DNA of 7,252 bases from Maribacter sp. GTDB lineage: Bacteria > Bacteroidota > Bacteroidia > Flavobacteriales > Flavobacteriaceae. The stretch lies in contig JANQUX010000172.1 in the NCBI GenBank assembly GCA_030730545.1, positions 1 to 7,252 of the forward strand. Direction: 5' to 3'. The translations under genes were made by a program, and so were the position numbers. The notes beneath the pieces were generated by a model. That model saw only the letters and a list, made by a program, of their open reading frames with translations. It searched no databases and was not told the DNA's origin. This document shows positions 1-6,112 of the stretch, piece by piece (the stretch's first letter is position 1; each line of letters begins with the position of its first letter).

Positions 1-107
1 TAAAAAATCAAGAGGGTGTAAAAGTTTTTGTAGAAGGTATAAGTGAAGATGGTACTCTTATTTCTATTGAAAAGAAAATCGTTTTAAAATCAGAGGTAGA
101 TAACTAA
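1..107 (+). CDS. 3' end of an unidentified protein gene (truncated by window edge)
   Basis: An open frame runs from the left edge (first full codon at 3) to a TAA at 105-107. It gives 34 residues containing EGVKVFVEGISEDGTLIS and ending in KSEVDN. The alternating hydrophobic/polar pattern with a central EDG turn suggests beta-strands, as at the end of an Ig-like or carboxypeptidase-regulatory-like domain, but this is only an impression and no family can be assigned. Codon use (AAA, GAA, GTA, TTA) matches the other genes here, which supports real coding. It converges on the minus-strand TPM gene, and only 73 bp separate the two stop codons. Confidence 0.6.
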   Translation, partial: KNQEGVKVFVEGISEDGTLISIEKKIVLKSEVDN

Positions 108-122
108 TATTTTTTCAGTTTT

Positions 123-177
123 AGCCAACAGCCAACAGCCAACAGCCAACAGCCAACAGCCAACAGCCAACAGCCAA
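123..177. repeat. Tandem heptanucleotide repeat (AGCCAAC)n, about 7.9 copies
   Basis: Seven perfect copies of AGCCAAC occupy 123-171 and a further AGCCAA occupies 172-177, with no mismatch. The tract lies between two convergent stop codons (105-107 on + and 181-183 on -) and fills most of that gap. The unit has no internal dyad symmetry, so it is neither a hairpin terminator nor a CRISPR-type repeat. Seven is not a multiple of three and neither strand of the unit makes a stop codon in any register, so the tract is open in all six frames. Perfect short tandem arrays of this kind are prone to slippage, so copy number may differ between strains (inference). Confidence 0.97.
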
Positions 178-180
178 GAA

Positions 181-975
181 CTACCAACCCCCAGAAGCTC
201 CACCGCCGCCAAAGCCGCCGCCGCCGAAACCACCTCCGAATCCGCCACCGCCAAAGCTTCCGCCTCCACTGCTTCCTCCGAATCCGCCAGAGCCATTAGA
301 ACGACCCATATTGCTGAGAATAATCATGTCCCACGGACTCAATCCGCCACGCTTTCTGCCGCCGTTACCGTCGTTATTATCATTTTTACGACTCCAAAGA
401 ATAAACAGTATTACGATAAAAATAATAAATGGCAGTATCGATGATAACGGGAAACCTTCGTTTTCTCCAAAGGTTCTTTCTTCTTGAAATTCACCGTTTA
501 AGACTTGAAAAATTACATCAGACCCTTTATCTAGTCCGCCATAATAATTACCGACCCTAAATTCTGGGAGAATTACATTTTCAATAATTCGTTTCGAAAG
601 GGCATCGGTAAGTGAGCCTTCTACACCGTAACCGGTACTTATAGCAACTTTTCGGTCATTTTCTGCTAGAATCAGTAGAATGCCATTGTCTTTTCCATCT
701 TGCCCAATTCCCCATTTTTGACCCCAATTTGCCCCGAGGTAATTAATGTCTTCACCATTGGTACCGGCGATTATCGTAACTACAATTTGTGTTGAGGTGC
801 TATCGGAGTAGCGAACCAATTTTTGGCTTAAAGCCACTTTTTGTTGGTCGCTTAGAAGATTGGTGTAATCGTAAACACTGGTCTGTAATGCAGGTTTTTC
901 AGGTATTTCGAACTGACTCCATAACGGTGCGCACCAAAGAAAAAGTAGTAAAAGGCTAGCCTTTAGATATTTCAT
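181..975 (-). CDS. Secreted, membrane-anchored TPM-domain protein with Gly-rich tail (YgcG-like)
   Basis: This 264-residue protein appears to belong to the TPM (TLP18.3/Psb32/MOLO-1; TPM_phosphatase) family. Residues 1-20 form a signal peptide (Lys-containing start, Leu-rich core, WSQ near the cleavage site). Cys15 follows Trp, so it does not fit a lipobox. The TPM domain spans roughly 33-158 and includes VYDYTNLLS, TQIVVTI, NGILLILAENDRKVAISTGYGVEG and a YYGGLDKG segment. A membrane helix lies near 177-194, followed by an Arg/Lys/Asn-rich stretch, then a tail of Gly, Phe and Ser from about 228 ending in GGGASGGW. The TPM domain should therefore face the periplasm with the tail in the cytoplasm. 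The ATG at 975 is preferred because the signal peptide starts there; it overlaps the preceding gene by 20 bp. Plant TLP18.3 has phosphatase activity and a role in photosystem repair, but the function in Bacteroidota is not established. Confidence 0.9.
   Translation of the reverse strand: MKYLKASLLLLFLWCAPLWSQFEIPEKPALQTSVYDYTNLLSDQQKVALSQKLVRYSDSTSTQIVVTIIAGTNGEDINYLGANWGQKWGIGQDGKDNGILLILAENDRKVAISTGYGVEGSLTDALSKRIIENVILPEFRVGNYYGGLDKGSDVIFQVLNGEFQEERTFGENEGFPLSSILPFIIFIVILFILWSRKNDNNDGNGGRKRGGLSPWDMIILSNMGRSNGSGGFGGSSGGGSFGGGGFGGGFGGGGFGGGGASGGW
184..294 (-). repeat. Low-complexity glycine-rich coding repeat (C-terminal tail of the TPM protein)
   Basis: On the minus strand this stretch encodes residues 228-264, made almost entirely of Gly with periodic Phe and Ser (GGGGF-type units). 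At the DNA level it is an imperfect GGN-codon array and is far more GC-rich than the rest of the window. Gly-rich tails ending in a similar Ser/Gly/Trp motif are usual in secreted TPM proteins, so this looks like a family trait and not foreign DNA. Such codon arrays can change length by slippage in whole-codon steps. Confidence 0.85.
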
Positions 976-1393
976 TGCTTAATTCGTTGGTGTCATCTGG
1001 TTGCCACGGGAAATGACTTCTTAATTCTTCGCCAGCTTTTAAAACACCGGCAACAAGACCGTCTTTAAAAGCTCCTTTTTCAAAATGTGTTTGAATGCTA
1101 TTTCTAGTAGTTTGCCAAAAATCTTTAGGTACCACGTTGTCAATACCTTTGTCTCCACAGATAACAAATTTCTTGTCATTTACGGCAACATAGATCAAGA
1201 CTCCGTTTTCTTGTTTGGTATTATCCATTTTTAATAAATGAAATACCTCTTTAGCGCGCTCGTAATGATCTTTACGAGTATGTGCCTCAATATGTACCCT
1301 AATTTCGCAAGAGGTATTCTTTTCTGCTTTAAGAATAGCATGTACTACCTCTTGCTCTTCTGTTGCCGATAAAAAATCTTCTACTCTTGACAT
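956..1393 (-). CDS. TPM-domain protein without signal peptide (cytosolic paralogue)
   Basis: This 145-residue protein has no signal peptide or membrane helix and is predicted cytosolic. The TPM domain covers about residues 5-128: an N-terminal helix (VEDFLSATEEQEVVHAILKAE), a strand SCEIRVHIEA, the core NGVLIYVAVNDKKFVICGDKGI, and a late helix KDGLVAGVLKAGEELRSHFP. The segment around residues 63-83 aligns by eye with residues 97-117 of the exported TPM protein downstream, so the two are probably diverged paralogues. The ATG at 1393 lies 6 bp after the lemA stop, and the 3' end overlaps the next start by 20 bp, suggesting co-translation. In Bacteroidota a lemA-TPM-TPM order is familiar to me. 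No enzymatic activity can be inferred from the sequence. Confidence 0.87.
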   Translation of the reverse strand: MSRVEDFLSATEEQEVVHAILKAEKNTSCEIRVHIEAHTRKDHYERAKEVFHLLKMDNTKQENGVLIYVAVNDKKFVICGDKGIDNVVPKDFWQTTRNSIQTHFEKGAFKDGLVAGVLKAGEELRSHFPWQPDDTNELSNEISKG

Positions 1394-1399
1394 AGGTTA

Positions 1400-1999
1400 T
1401 TAATCAAAATCAAAATCAACATCTGGTGCGTTTTCAGAACCTGCATCTGCTTTATAGTAAGCTAGTTCGCTAAAGTTGAAAATACCTGCCAAAATAGAAT
1501 TCGGGAATTTTTTAATGTGAAGGTTATAAGGTTCAACGGTAGCGTTAAATCTATCTCTTGCAACATTTATTCTATTCTCTGTACCTTCTAATTGCGACTG
1601 TAGCTCTAGAAAGTTTTGGTTTGCTTTTAGGTCAGGGTAACGTTCAACGGTCACTAACAATCTACTCAGTGCACTACTAAGTCCGCTTTGTGCTTGATTG
1701 AACTGTGCTAATTGCTCAGGTGTAATGTTAGATGGATCAATGCTAACCGAAGTTGCTTTTGCCCTCGCTTCGATAACATCTGTCAACGTTCCTCTTTCAA
1801 AATCTGCAGCACCTTGTACTGTTTTAACAAGGTTGCCTATTAAATCGTTTCTACGTTGGTATGCGCTTTCTACGTTGGCCCAAGTTTTTGTCGATGTTTC
1901 TTTTAAAGCAACAGCGGTATTGTTGAAGCCAACGCCCCATTGGTATAGTCCGAATGCTATGACAGCGATGACGATTAATGCAATAAGTCCTTTTTTCAT
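1400..1999 (-). CDS. lemA: LemA family protein
   Basis: This 199-residue protein has the full LemA fold signature. A short N-terminal membrane helix (about residues 4-22, IALIVIAVIAFGLYQWGVG) is followed by a helical domain. Family-typical stretches are WANVESAYQRRNDLIGNLVKTV (40-61), YPDLKANQNFLELQSQLEGTENRI (121-144), VARDRFNATVEPYN (146-159) and KKFPNSILAGIF (163-174). The C-terminus is acidic (DVDFDFD). Length is typical for the family. The protein is expected to be anchored in the inner membrane with its helical bundle outside the cytoplasm. LemA proteins are widespread and of unclear function, and are often encoded beside TPM proteins, as here. The start at 1999 is the only Met that retains the membrane helix. 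It lies 10 bp after the regulator gene and lacks an obvious Shine-Dalgarno motif. Confidence 0.96.
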   Translation of the reverse strand: MKKGLIALIVIAVIAFGLYQWGVGFNNTAVALKETSTKTWANVESAYQRRNDLIGNLVKTVQGAADFERGTLTDVIEARAKATSVSIDPSNITPEQLAQFNQAQSGLSSALSRLLVTVERYPDLKANQNFLELQSQLEGTENRINVARDRFNATVEPYNLHIKKFPNSILAGIFNFSELAYYKADAGSENAPDVDFDFD

Positions 2000-2009
2000 A
2001 ATGGTTGTG

Positions 2010-2339
2010 TTATAATTGGTCTTTAATTTTATTGAGCTCTGCTTTAACGCGTTCTAATTTTTGAATGATGTCAAAGTTAGACAACGTTTTCTGCTTTTCT
2101 TCTTTTAAGTGGGTTTTGGCGCCGTCAAGAGTAAAACCTCTCTCTTTTACCAAATGATATATTAATTGAAGGTTTTTAATGTCTTGAGGGGTAAATTTTC
2201 TATTTCCCTTAGCATTTTTCTTAGGTTGCAGCACATCGAATTCTTTCTCCCAAAAACGAATTAGTGAAGCGTTTACGCCAAAGGCATTGGCAACTTCGCC
2301 AATACCATAATATCTTTTTTCTGGGAGATCTATCTGCAT
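2010..2339 (-). CDS. Small MerR-family transcriptional regulator
   Basis: This 109-residue protein carries an N-terminal MerR-type winged helix-turn-helix. It opens with YYGIGEVANAFGVNASLIRFWEKEF (10-34), followed by the wing region KGNRKFTPQDIKNLQLIYHLVKERGFTLDGAKTHL (44-78). The remaining 25 or so residues look like a short coiled coil for dimerisation (FDIIQKLERVKAELNKIKDQL). There is no separate effector domain and no cysteine, so metal or redox sensing of the classical MerR/SoxR kind is unlikely. The ligand and target are unknown. Its ATG overlaps the stop of the upstream peptidase gene by one base (TAATG), and lemA follows after 10 bp, so it is probably made from the same transcript. 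Autoregulation of this operon is possible but not shown by the sequence. Confidence 0.93.
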   Translation of the reverse strand: MQIDLPEKRYYGIGEVANAFGVNASLIRFWEKEFDVLQPKKNAKGNRKFTPQDIKNLQLIYHLVKERGFTLDGAKTHLKEEKQKTLSNFDIIQKLERVKAELNKIKDQL

Positions 2340-3316
2340 TAATCCAATGATTGGTTTTCTTGATTCGCGAATTTCAACATGTTTTCAAATTCTTCAGGAG
2401 ATAAACTTCCATAATAGAAATTAATCGGATTTATTCTGTCATTTTCTTTCCACACCTCGTAATGTAGATGAGGTGCTTCTGAACGACCTGTGCTTCCTAC
2501 AAACCCGATAAGATCGCCGCGTTTAACTTTTTGTCCTGGTTTAACATTATACTCACTCAAGTGAGCATAAAGACTCAAGTAGCCATATCCGTGTTCAATA
2601 CGAATATGCTTTCCATAACCAGAAGAATTATTATCTGCACGCGTTATTTTACCATCACCTGCAGCATAAATCGGAGTGCCTTTTGGCGCTGTAAAATCCA
2701 TACCATAATGCATTTTTCTAGCCTTGGTAAATGGATCTGAACGCCAGCCGTAACCAGAAGCCATACGAGTAAGGTCTTCATTATTTATGGGTTGAATGGC
2801 GGGTATTGACATTAACAACTTTTCTTTCTCTTCTGCCAATTTTGTAATCTCATCTAACGATTTAGATTGAATGGCCATTTGCTTTTTTATGATATCTAAC
2901 CTCTTTGTCGTAGAGACGATCATTTCAGAATTATTGAATCCCTCTAATGACTTATAACGATTAATACCGCCAAAACCTGCTTTACGCTGTTCGTCTGGTA
3001 TGGGGTTAGCTTCAAAATATAAACGGTAAATATTATTGTCTCGTTCTTCGATATTGCCTAGAACTTCTTCAATCTGTTCCATTTTCTTATTCAACAACTC
3101 GTATTGTAGCTCGTAATTTTTTACTTCACGAGATAAAGAAAGTTCCCTTGGGGTATTAACAAGATTGGTGTTTAAAAGAAGAATAAGACCTAAAAAACCA
3201 AAAAGGCATGCGCCCAAAATAAAGAATGTTATATTTCTATAACGCTTAGATTTTTCGGGTTCTATTTTACGGTACGACAGTGTATCTGGGTCGTAATAGT
3301 ATTTTACCTTAGACAT
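2339..3316 (-). CDS. Membrane-anchored M23 (LytM-type) peptidoglycan peptidase
   Basis: This 325-residue protein has a cytoplasmic N-terminus with a Tyr-rich motif (YYYDPDTLSYRKIE, 6-19), one membrane helix at about 29-49, and a periplasmic helical region with probable coiled coils (about 60-95 and 135-170). A C-terminal LytM/M23 domain runs from about 187 to 300. Zinc ligands expected for the family are present: His203 and Asp207 in HYGMD, and His285 in HLH. The other active-site histidines, His252 (YAHLS) and His283, are also intact, so it should be an active endopeptidase cutting peptide cross-links in the cell wall. The SGYGWR motif typically opening the domain is at 187-192. It is the first gene of the minus-strand cluster, and the start at 3316 gives the usual short cytoplasmic tail before the membrane helix. 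It diverges from alaS. Confidence 0.95.
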   Translation of the reverse strand: MSKVKYYYDPDTLSYRKIEPEKSKRYRNITFFILGACLFGFLGLILLLNTNLVNTPRELSLSREVKNYELQYELLNKKMEQIEEVLGNIEERDNNIYRLYFEANPIPDEQRKAGFGGINRYKSLEGFNNSEMIVSTTKRLDIIKKQMAIQSKSLDEITKLAEEKEKLLMSIPAIQPINNEDLTRMASGYGWRSDPFTKARKMHYGMDFTAPKGTPIYAAGDGKITRADNNSSGYGKHIRIEHGYGYLSLYAHLSEYNVKPGQKVKRGDLIGFVGSTGRSEAPHLHYEVWKENDRINPINFYYGSLSPEEFENMLKFANQENQSLD

Positions 3317-3331
3317 GTATGTTATTTATCC

Positions 3332-3339
3332 TATTTTTG
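3332..3339 (+). promoter_or_regulatory. Candidate -7 promoter element for alaS
   Basis: TATTTTTG is an exact match to the Bacteroidota -7 consensus TAnnTTTG. It would place the transcript start near 3345 and leave an untranslated leader of about 75 nt before alaS. No clean TTTG at -33 is seen (only TTAG at 3309-3312), and such A/T-rich matches arise readily by chance, so this is tentative. A one-mismatch alternative (AAAATTTG, 3394-3401) lies closer to the start codon. Confidence 0.3.
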
Positions 3340-3362
3340 TTTTTTAATTATTAGGGAACAAA

Positions 3363-3370
3363 CAAATATA
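3363..3370 (-). promoter_or_regulatory. Candidate -7 promoter element for the M23-MerR-LemA-TPM operon
   Basis: Read on the minus strand, this is TATATTTG, an exact match to TAnnTTTG. It would place transcription start near 3357, giving a leader of about 40 nt before the peptidase ATG at 3316. The expected -33 TTTG is not clearly present. The absence of any comparable gap further down the cluster supports this as the operon's main promoter region. Confidence 0.4.
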
Positions 3371-3378
3371 AAGATAGT

Positions 3379-3388
3379 TTTATATAAA
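3379..3388. repeat. Short A/T palindrome in the divergent promoter region
   Basis: TTTATATAAA is a perfect 10-bp palindrome, 8 bp upstream of the candidate minus-strand -7 element. That is in the spacer where MerR-type proteins commonly bind. Its composition is purely A/T in an A/T-rich gap, so it may be chance; its role as an operator is only a hypothesis. Confidence 0.25.
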
Positions 3389-3420
3389 CGGTTAAAATTT
3401 GTAAAAGCTTAGCATTTTAG

Positions 3421-6036
3421 ATGAATTCAAAAGATACAAGAACTCAATTTCTGAATTTTTTCAAGGGTAAAGAACACAAAATAGTGCCTTCTGCACCAAT
3501 GGTCATAAAAGATGACCCAACCCTGCTTTTTACAAATGCGGGCATGAACCAATTTAAAGAATATTTTTTAGGTATAAGCCAGTCTAAAAATTCTAGAATA
3601 GTAGATACTCAAAAATGTTTACGTGTTAGTGGTAAGCACAACGATTTAGAAGAAGTTGGTAAAGATACTTATCACCATACGATGTTCGAGATGTTGGGCA
3701 ACTGGAGTTTTGGTGATTATTTTAAGGAAGAAGCCATTACTTGGGCTTGGGAATTATTGACCGATGTTCTTAAAATTGATAAAGACAGTTTGTATGTATC
3801 GGTATTTGAAGGAAGCGATGATGCAGATAATTTAGCGTTGGATACAGAAGCTTTTGAGCTTTGGAAAAATATCGTGCCCGAGGATAGAATTATCATGGGT
3901 AACAAGAAGGATAACTTCTGGGAAATGGGCGATCAAGGTCCGTGTGGGCCATGTTCTGAGATTCATGTAGATATACGTTCTAAGGAAGAAAAAGCAAAAG
4001 TTTCTGGTGCAAGCCTAGTAAACCAAGATCACCCTCAAGTGGTGGAAATTTGGAATCTTGTATTCATGCAATACAACCGTAAGGCAGATGGGTCATTAGA
4101 AAGTTTACCAGCGAAGCATGTAGATACCGGTATGGGCTTTGAGCGTTTATGCATGGTTTTGCAGGGGGTGCAATCGAACTATGACACCGATATTTTTACG
4201 CCGTTAATTCGAGAAATAGAAACGATAACAGATTCTGATTACGGTAAAAATGAAGAAATTGACATAGCGATACGTGTAATCAGTGATCATATACGTGCAG
4301 TTGCGTTTTCTATTGCCGATGGTCAGTTGCCAAGCAATACTGGTGCAGGTTATGTGATCAGAAGAATTTTGAGAAGAGCCGTACGCTACGGATTCACATT
4401 TTTAGATACTAAAGAGCCATTTATGTTTCGTTTAGTAAATGTGCTCACAGATTCTTTAGGTGATGCGTACCCAGAATTAAAAGATCAGAAGCAATTAATT
4501 GAAAATGTAATAAAAGAAGAAGAGAACTCTTTCTTGAAAACTTTAGATCAAGGGTTGTTGTTGTTAGATACGATTATAAAAAATACAAAAGAAAAAACGG
4601 TCGACGGCGGAAAAGCTTTTGAGCTGTATGATACTTTTGGTTTCCCTATAGATTTAACCGCCTTGATCCTAAGTGAAAAAGGATATCAATTAGATGAAGC
4701 CGGTTTTGATGTAGCTATGCAGCAGCAGAAAAATCGTTCTAAATCGGCTTCTGTAGTTTCAAAGCAAGATTGGGAAATTTTACAAGAAGATAACGAGCAA
4801 GAATTTGTCGGTTATGATATGCTTGATGTAGAAGTAAAGATTACCAAATACCGAAAAATAGTTTCTAAGAAAGATGGAACACAGTTTCAGTTGGTGTTCA
4901 ATCTTACTCCTTTTTACGCAGAAGGTGGTGGGCAAGTAGGTGATAAGGGGTATTTAGAAGATACTCATGGCGATGTCGTGTATATTACCGATACCAAAAA
5001 AGAGAATAACGAAATCATACATTTTGCTAAAAACCTACCAAAACATATAGGGGAGAGTTTTAAGGCGGTTGTAGATAAAAAACAACGTGGCAGAACCGAA
5101 GCGAACCATACAGCGACACACTTATTGCATCAAGCTTTAAGAGAGGTGTTAGGTACGCATGTAGAACAAAAAGGTTCAGCGGTACATTCCAAATATTTAC
5201 GATTCGATTTTTCTCATTTTTCTAAAATGACTCAAGAAGAATTGCATGAAGTAGAGAAGTTTGTGAATGCTCGTATAGACGGACAATTACAACTACAAGA
5301 AGAAAGAAATGTACCTATGAAGTCTGCAATTGCAGATGGTGCCATGGCATTGTTCGGTGAAAAATATGGCGATGCGGTAAGAACAATCCGTTTTGGTCAG
5401 TCGATAGAATTATGTGGTGGTACGCATGTAAAAAATACAGGCGATATTTGGCAATTTAAAATTAAGTCAGAGGGTGCGGTAGCTGCCGGTATTCGAAGAA
5501 TTGAAGCGATAACGGGCGACGCAGTTAAAGATTTGTATTTAGATAATGATAAGTTATTATCGAAAATAAAAGTTGTCTTGGGTAACACCCAAGATCCTGT
5601 AAAATCGGTTTCAAGTCTTCAAGAAGAAAATTCAAGTCTTAAAAAGCAAGTAGCCGAATTGTTGAAAGACAAAGCCAAGAACTTAAAAGGAGATTTACTT
5701 TCAGAGATGAAGGAAGTTAACGGAATTCAATTTCTTGCAAAAAAGATAGATTTAGATGCGGCAGGTATTAAAGACTTGAGTTTTGAAATGGGCAACCAAA
5801 AAGATAACGTCTTTTTATTGTTCGGTACCGAGCATGAAGGTAAAGCTTTATTGTCTTGTTATATTTCAAAAGAACTGGTGACTTCTAAGAATTTGAATGC
5901 AGGTACCATTGTTCGTGAGCTTGGCAAATATATACAAGGTGGCGGTGGTGGTCAACCCTTCTTTGCAACTGCAGGTGGTAAAAATCCGGCAGGTATAGAA
6001 GAGGCACTGGCGAAGGCAGAAGATTATCTTAAATAA
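3421..6036 (+). CDS. alaS: Alanyl-tRNA synthetase
   Basis: This 871-residue class II synthetase charges tRNA-Ala with alanine in the cytoplasm. Its length is close to the bacterial norm. The catalytic domain shows the N-terminal [17 protein letters not shown] (35-51), motif 2 region [20 protein letters not shown] (68-87), the GPCGPCSE segment (173-180) and motif 3 [15 protein letters not shown] (310-324). The editing domain keeps the usual zinc-site residues: His563 and His567 in HTATH, and Cys665 and His669 in CGGTH, so clearance of mischarged Ser/Gly-tRNA should work. A coiled coil at about 730-755 leads to the C-Ala domain with [15 protein letters not shown] (840-854). ATG at 3421 begins the family-typical N-terminus; no Shine-Dalgarno motif precedes it. 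It is transcribed away from the M23 operon across 104 bp. Nothing appears broken. Confidence 0.99.
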   Translation: MNSKDTRTQFLNFFKGKEHKIVPSAPMVIKDDPTLLFTNAGMNQFKEYFLGISQSKNSRIVDTQKCLRVSGKHNDLEEVGKDTYHHTMFEMLGNWSFGDYFKEEAITWAWELLTDVLKIDKDSLYVSVFEGSDDADNLALDTEAFELWKNIVPEDRIIMGNKKDNFWEMGDQGPCGPCSEIHVDIRSKEEKAKVSGASLVNQDHPQVVEIWNLVFMQYNRKADGSLESLPAKHVDTGMGFERLCMVLQGVQSNYDTDIFTPLIREIETITDSDYGKNEEIDIAIRVISDHIRAVAFSIADGQLPSNTGAGYVIRRILRRAVRYGFTFLDTKEPFMFRLVNVLTDSLGDAYPELKDQKQLIENVIKEEENSFLKTLDQGLLLLDTIIKNTKEKTVDGGKAFELYDTFGFPIDLTALILSEKGYQLDEAGFDVAMQQQKNRSKSASVVSKQDWEILQEDNEQEFVGYDMLDVEVKITKYRKIVSKKDGTQFQLVFNLTPFYAEGGGQVGDKGYLEDTHGDVVYITDTKKENNEIIHFAKNLPKHIGESFKAVVDKKQRGRTEANHTATHLLHQALREVLGTHVEQKGSAVHSKYLRFDFSHFSKMTQEELHEVEKFVNARIDGQLQLQEERNVPMKSAIADGAMALFGEKYGDAVRTIRFGQSIELCGGTHVKNTGDIWQFKIKSEGAVAAGIRRIEAITGDAVKDLYLDNDKLLSKIKVVLGNTQDPVKSVSSLQEENSSLKKQVAELLKDKAKNLKGDLLSEMKEVNGIQFLAKKIDLDAAGIKDLSFEMGNQKDNVFLLFGTEHEGKALLSCYISKELVTSKNLNAGTIVRELGKYIQGGGGGQPFFATAGGKNPAGIEEALAKAEDYLK

Positions 6037-6044
6037 TTAAGGCT

Positions 6045-6091
6045 ATCTTCCAATTGTAACTAGTGAAACTTCAGTTGAATTAATTGAAGAT
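6045..6091 (+). terminator. Imperfect inverted repeat after alaS (possible terminator or processing hairpin)
   Basis: ATCTTC (6045-6050) pairs with GAAGAT (6086-6091). After a bulged C at 6051, AATT (6052-6055) pairs with AATT (6082-6085). A small inner AACT/AGTT pairing (6058-6061 with 6073-6076) could extend the structure. The stem is A/T-rich and no U-run follows directly, so it is not a classical intrinsic terminator. It sits 9 bp after the alaS stop and 21 bp before the lipoprotein start, so it may only partly separate the two genes. Confidence 0.25.
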
Positions 6092-6112
6092 GCTATATAA
6101 TACGATAGTTTT

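Noticed and set aside
123..177. CRISPR-like repeat array
   Set aside because: The units are 7 bp and directly adjacent with no spacers, and no cas genes are nearby.
184..294. GC-rich patch as horizontally acquired DNA
   Set aside because: The composition is explained by Gly codons in a tail typical of secreted TPM proteins; the rest of the gene matches its neighbours.
90..296. Minus-strand ORF with a repeating V-G-C-W-L-L-A peptide
   Set aside because: It is produced by the stop-free heptamer array fused to an alternate frame of the Gly-rich TPM tail; the real gene uses another frame with a signal peptide and domain.
956..975. Possible frameshift splitting one TPM gene into two
   Set aside because: The downstream frame starts with its own ATG and a good signal peptide, and each frame holds its own complete TPM domain, so these are two overlapping genes.
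1698..2015. Plus-strand ORF of 105 codons
   Set aside because: It lies antisense within lemA, which has strong family motifs; the predicted peptide has no recognisable features.
2531..2740. Plus-strand ORF of 69 codons
   Set aside because: It is antisense to the catalytic domain of the M23 peptidase, whose active-site residues are all intact in the other frame.
3717..3905. Minus-strand ORF of 62 codons
   Set aside because: It is antisense to the conserved alaS catalytic region and has no independent support.
3937..3960. CxxC (GPCGPC) in alaS as an extra metal site or thioredoxin-like motif
   Set aside because: GPCGPCSE is a normal conserved segment of the AlaRS catalytic domain.
5397..5588. 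Minus-strand ORF of 63 codons
   Set aside because: It is antisense to the alaS editing-domain zinc motif and the region after it; composition is that of a shadow frame.
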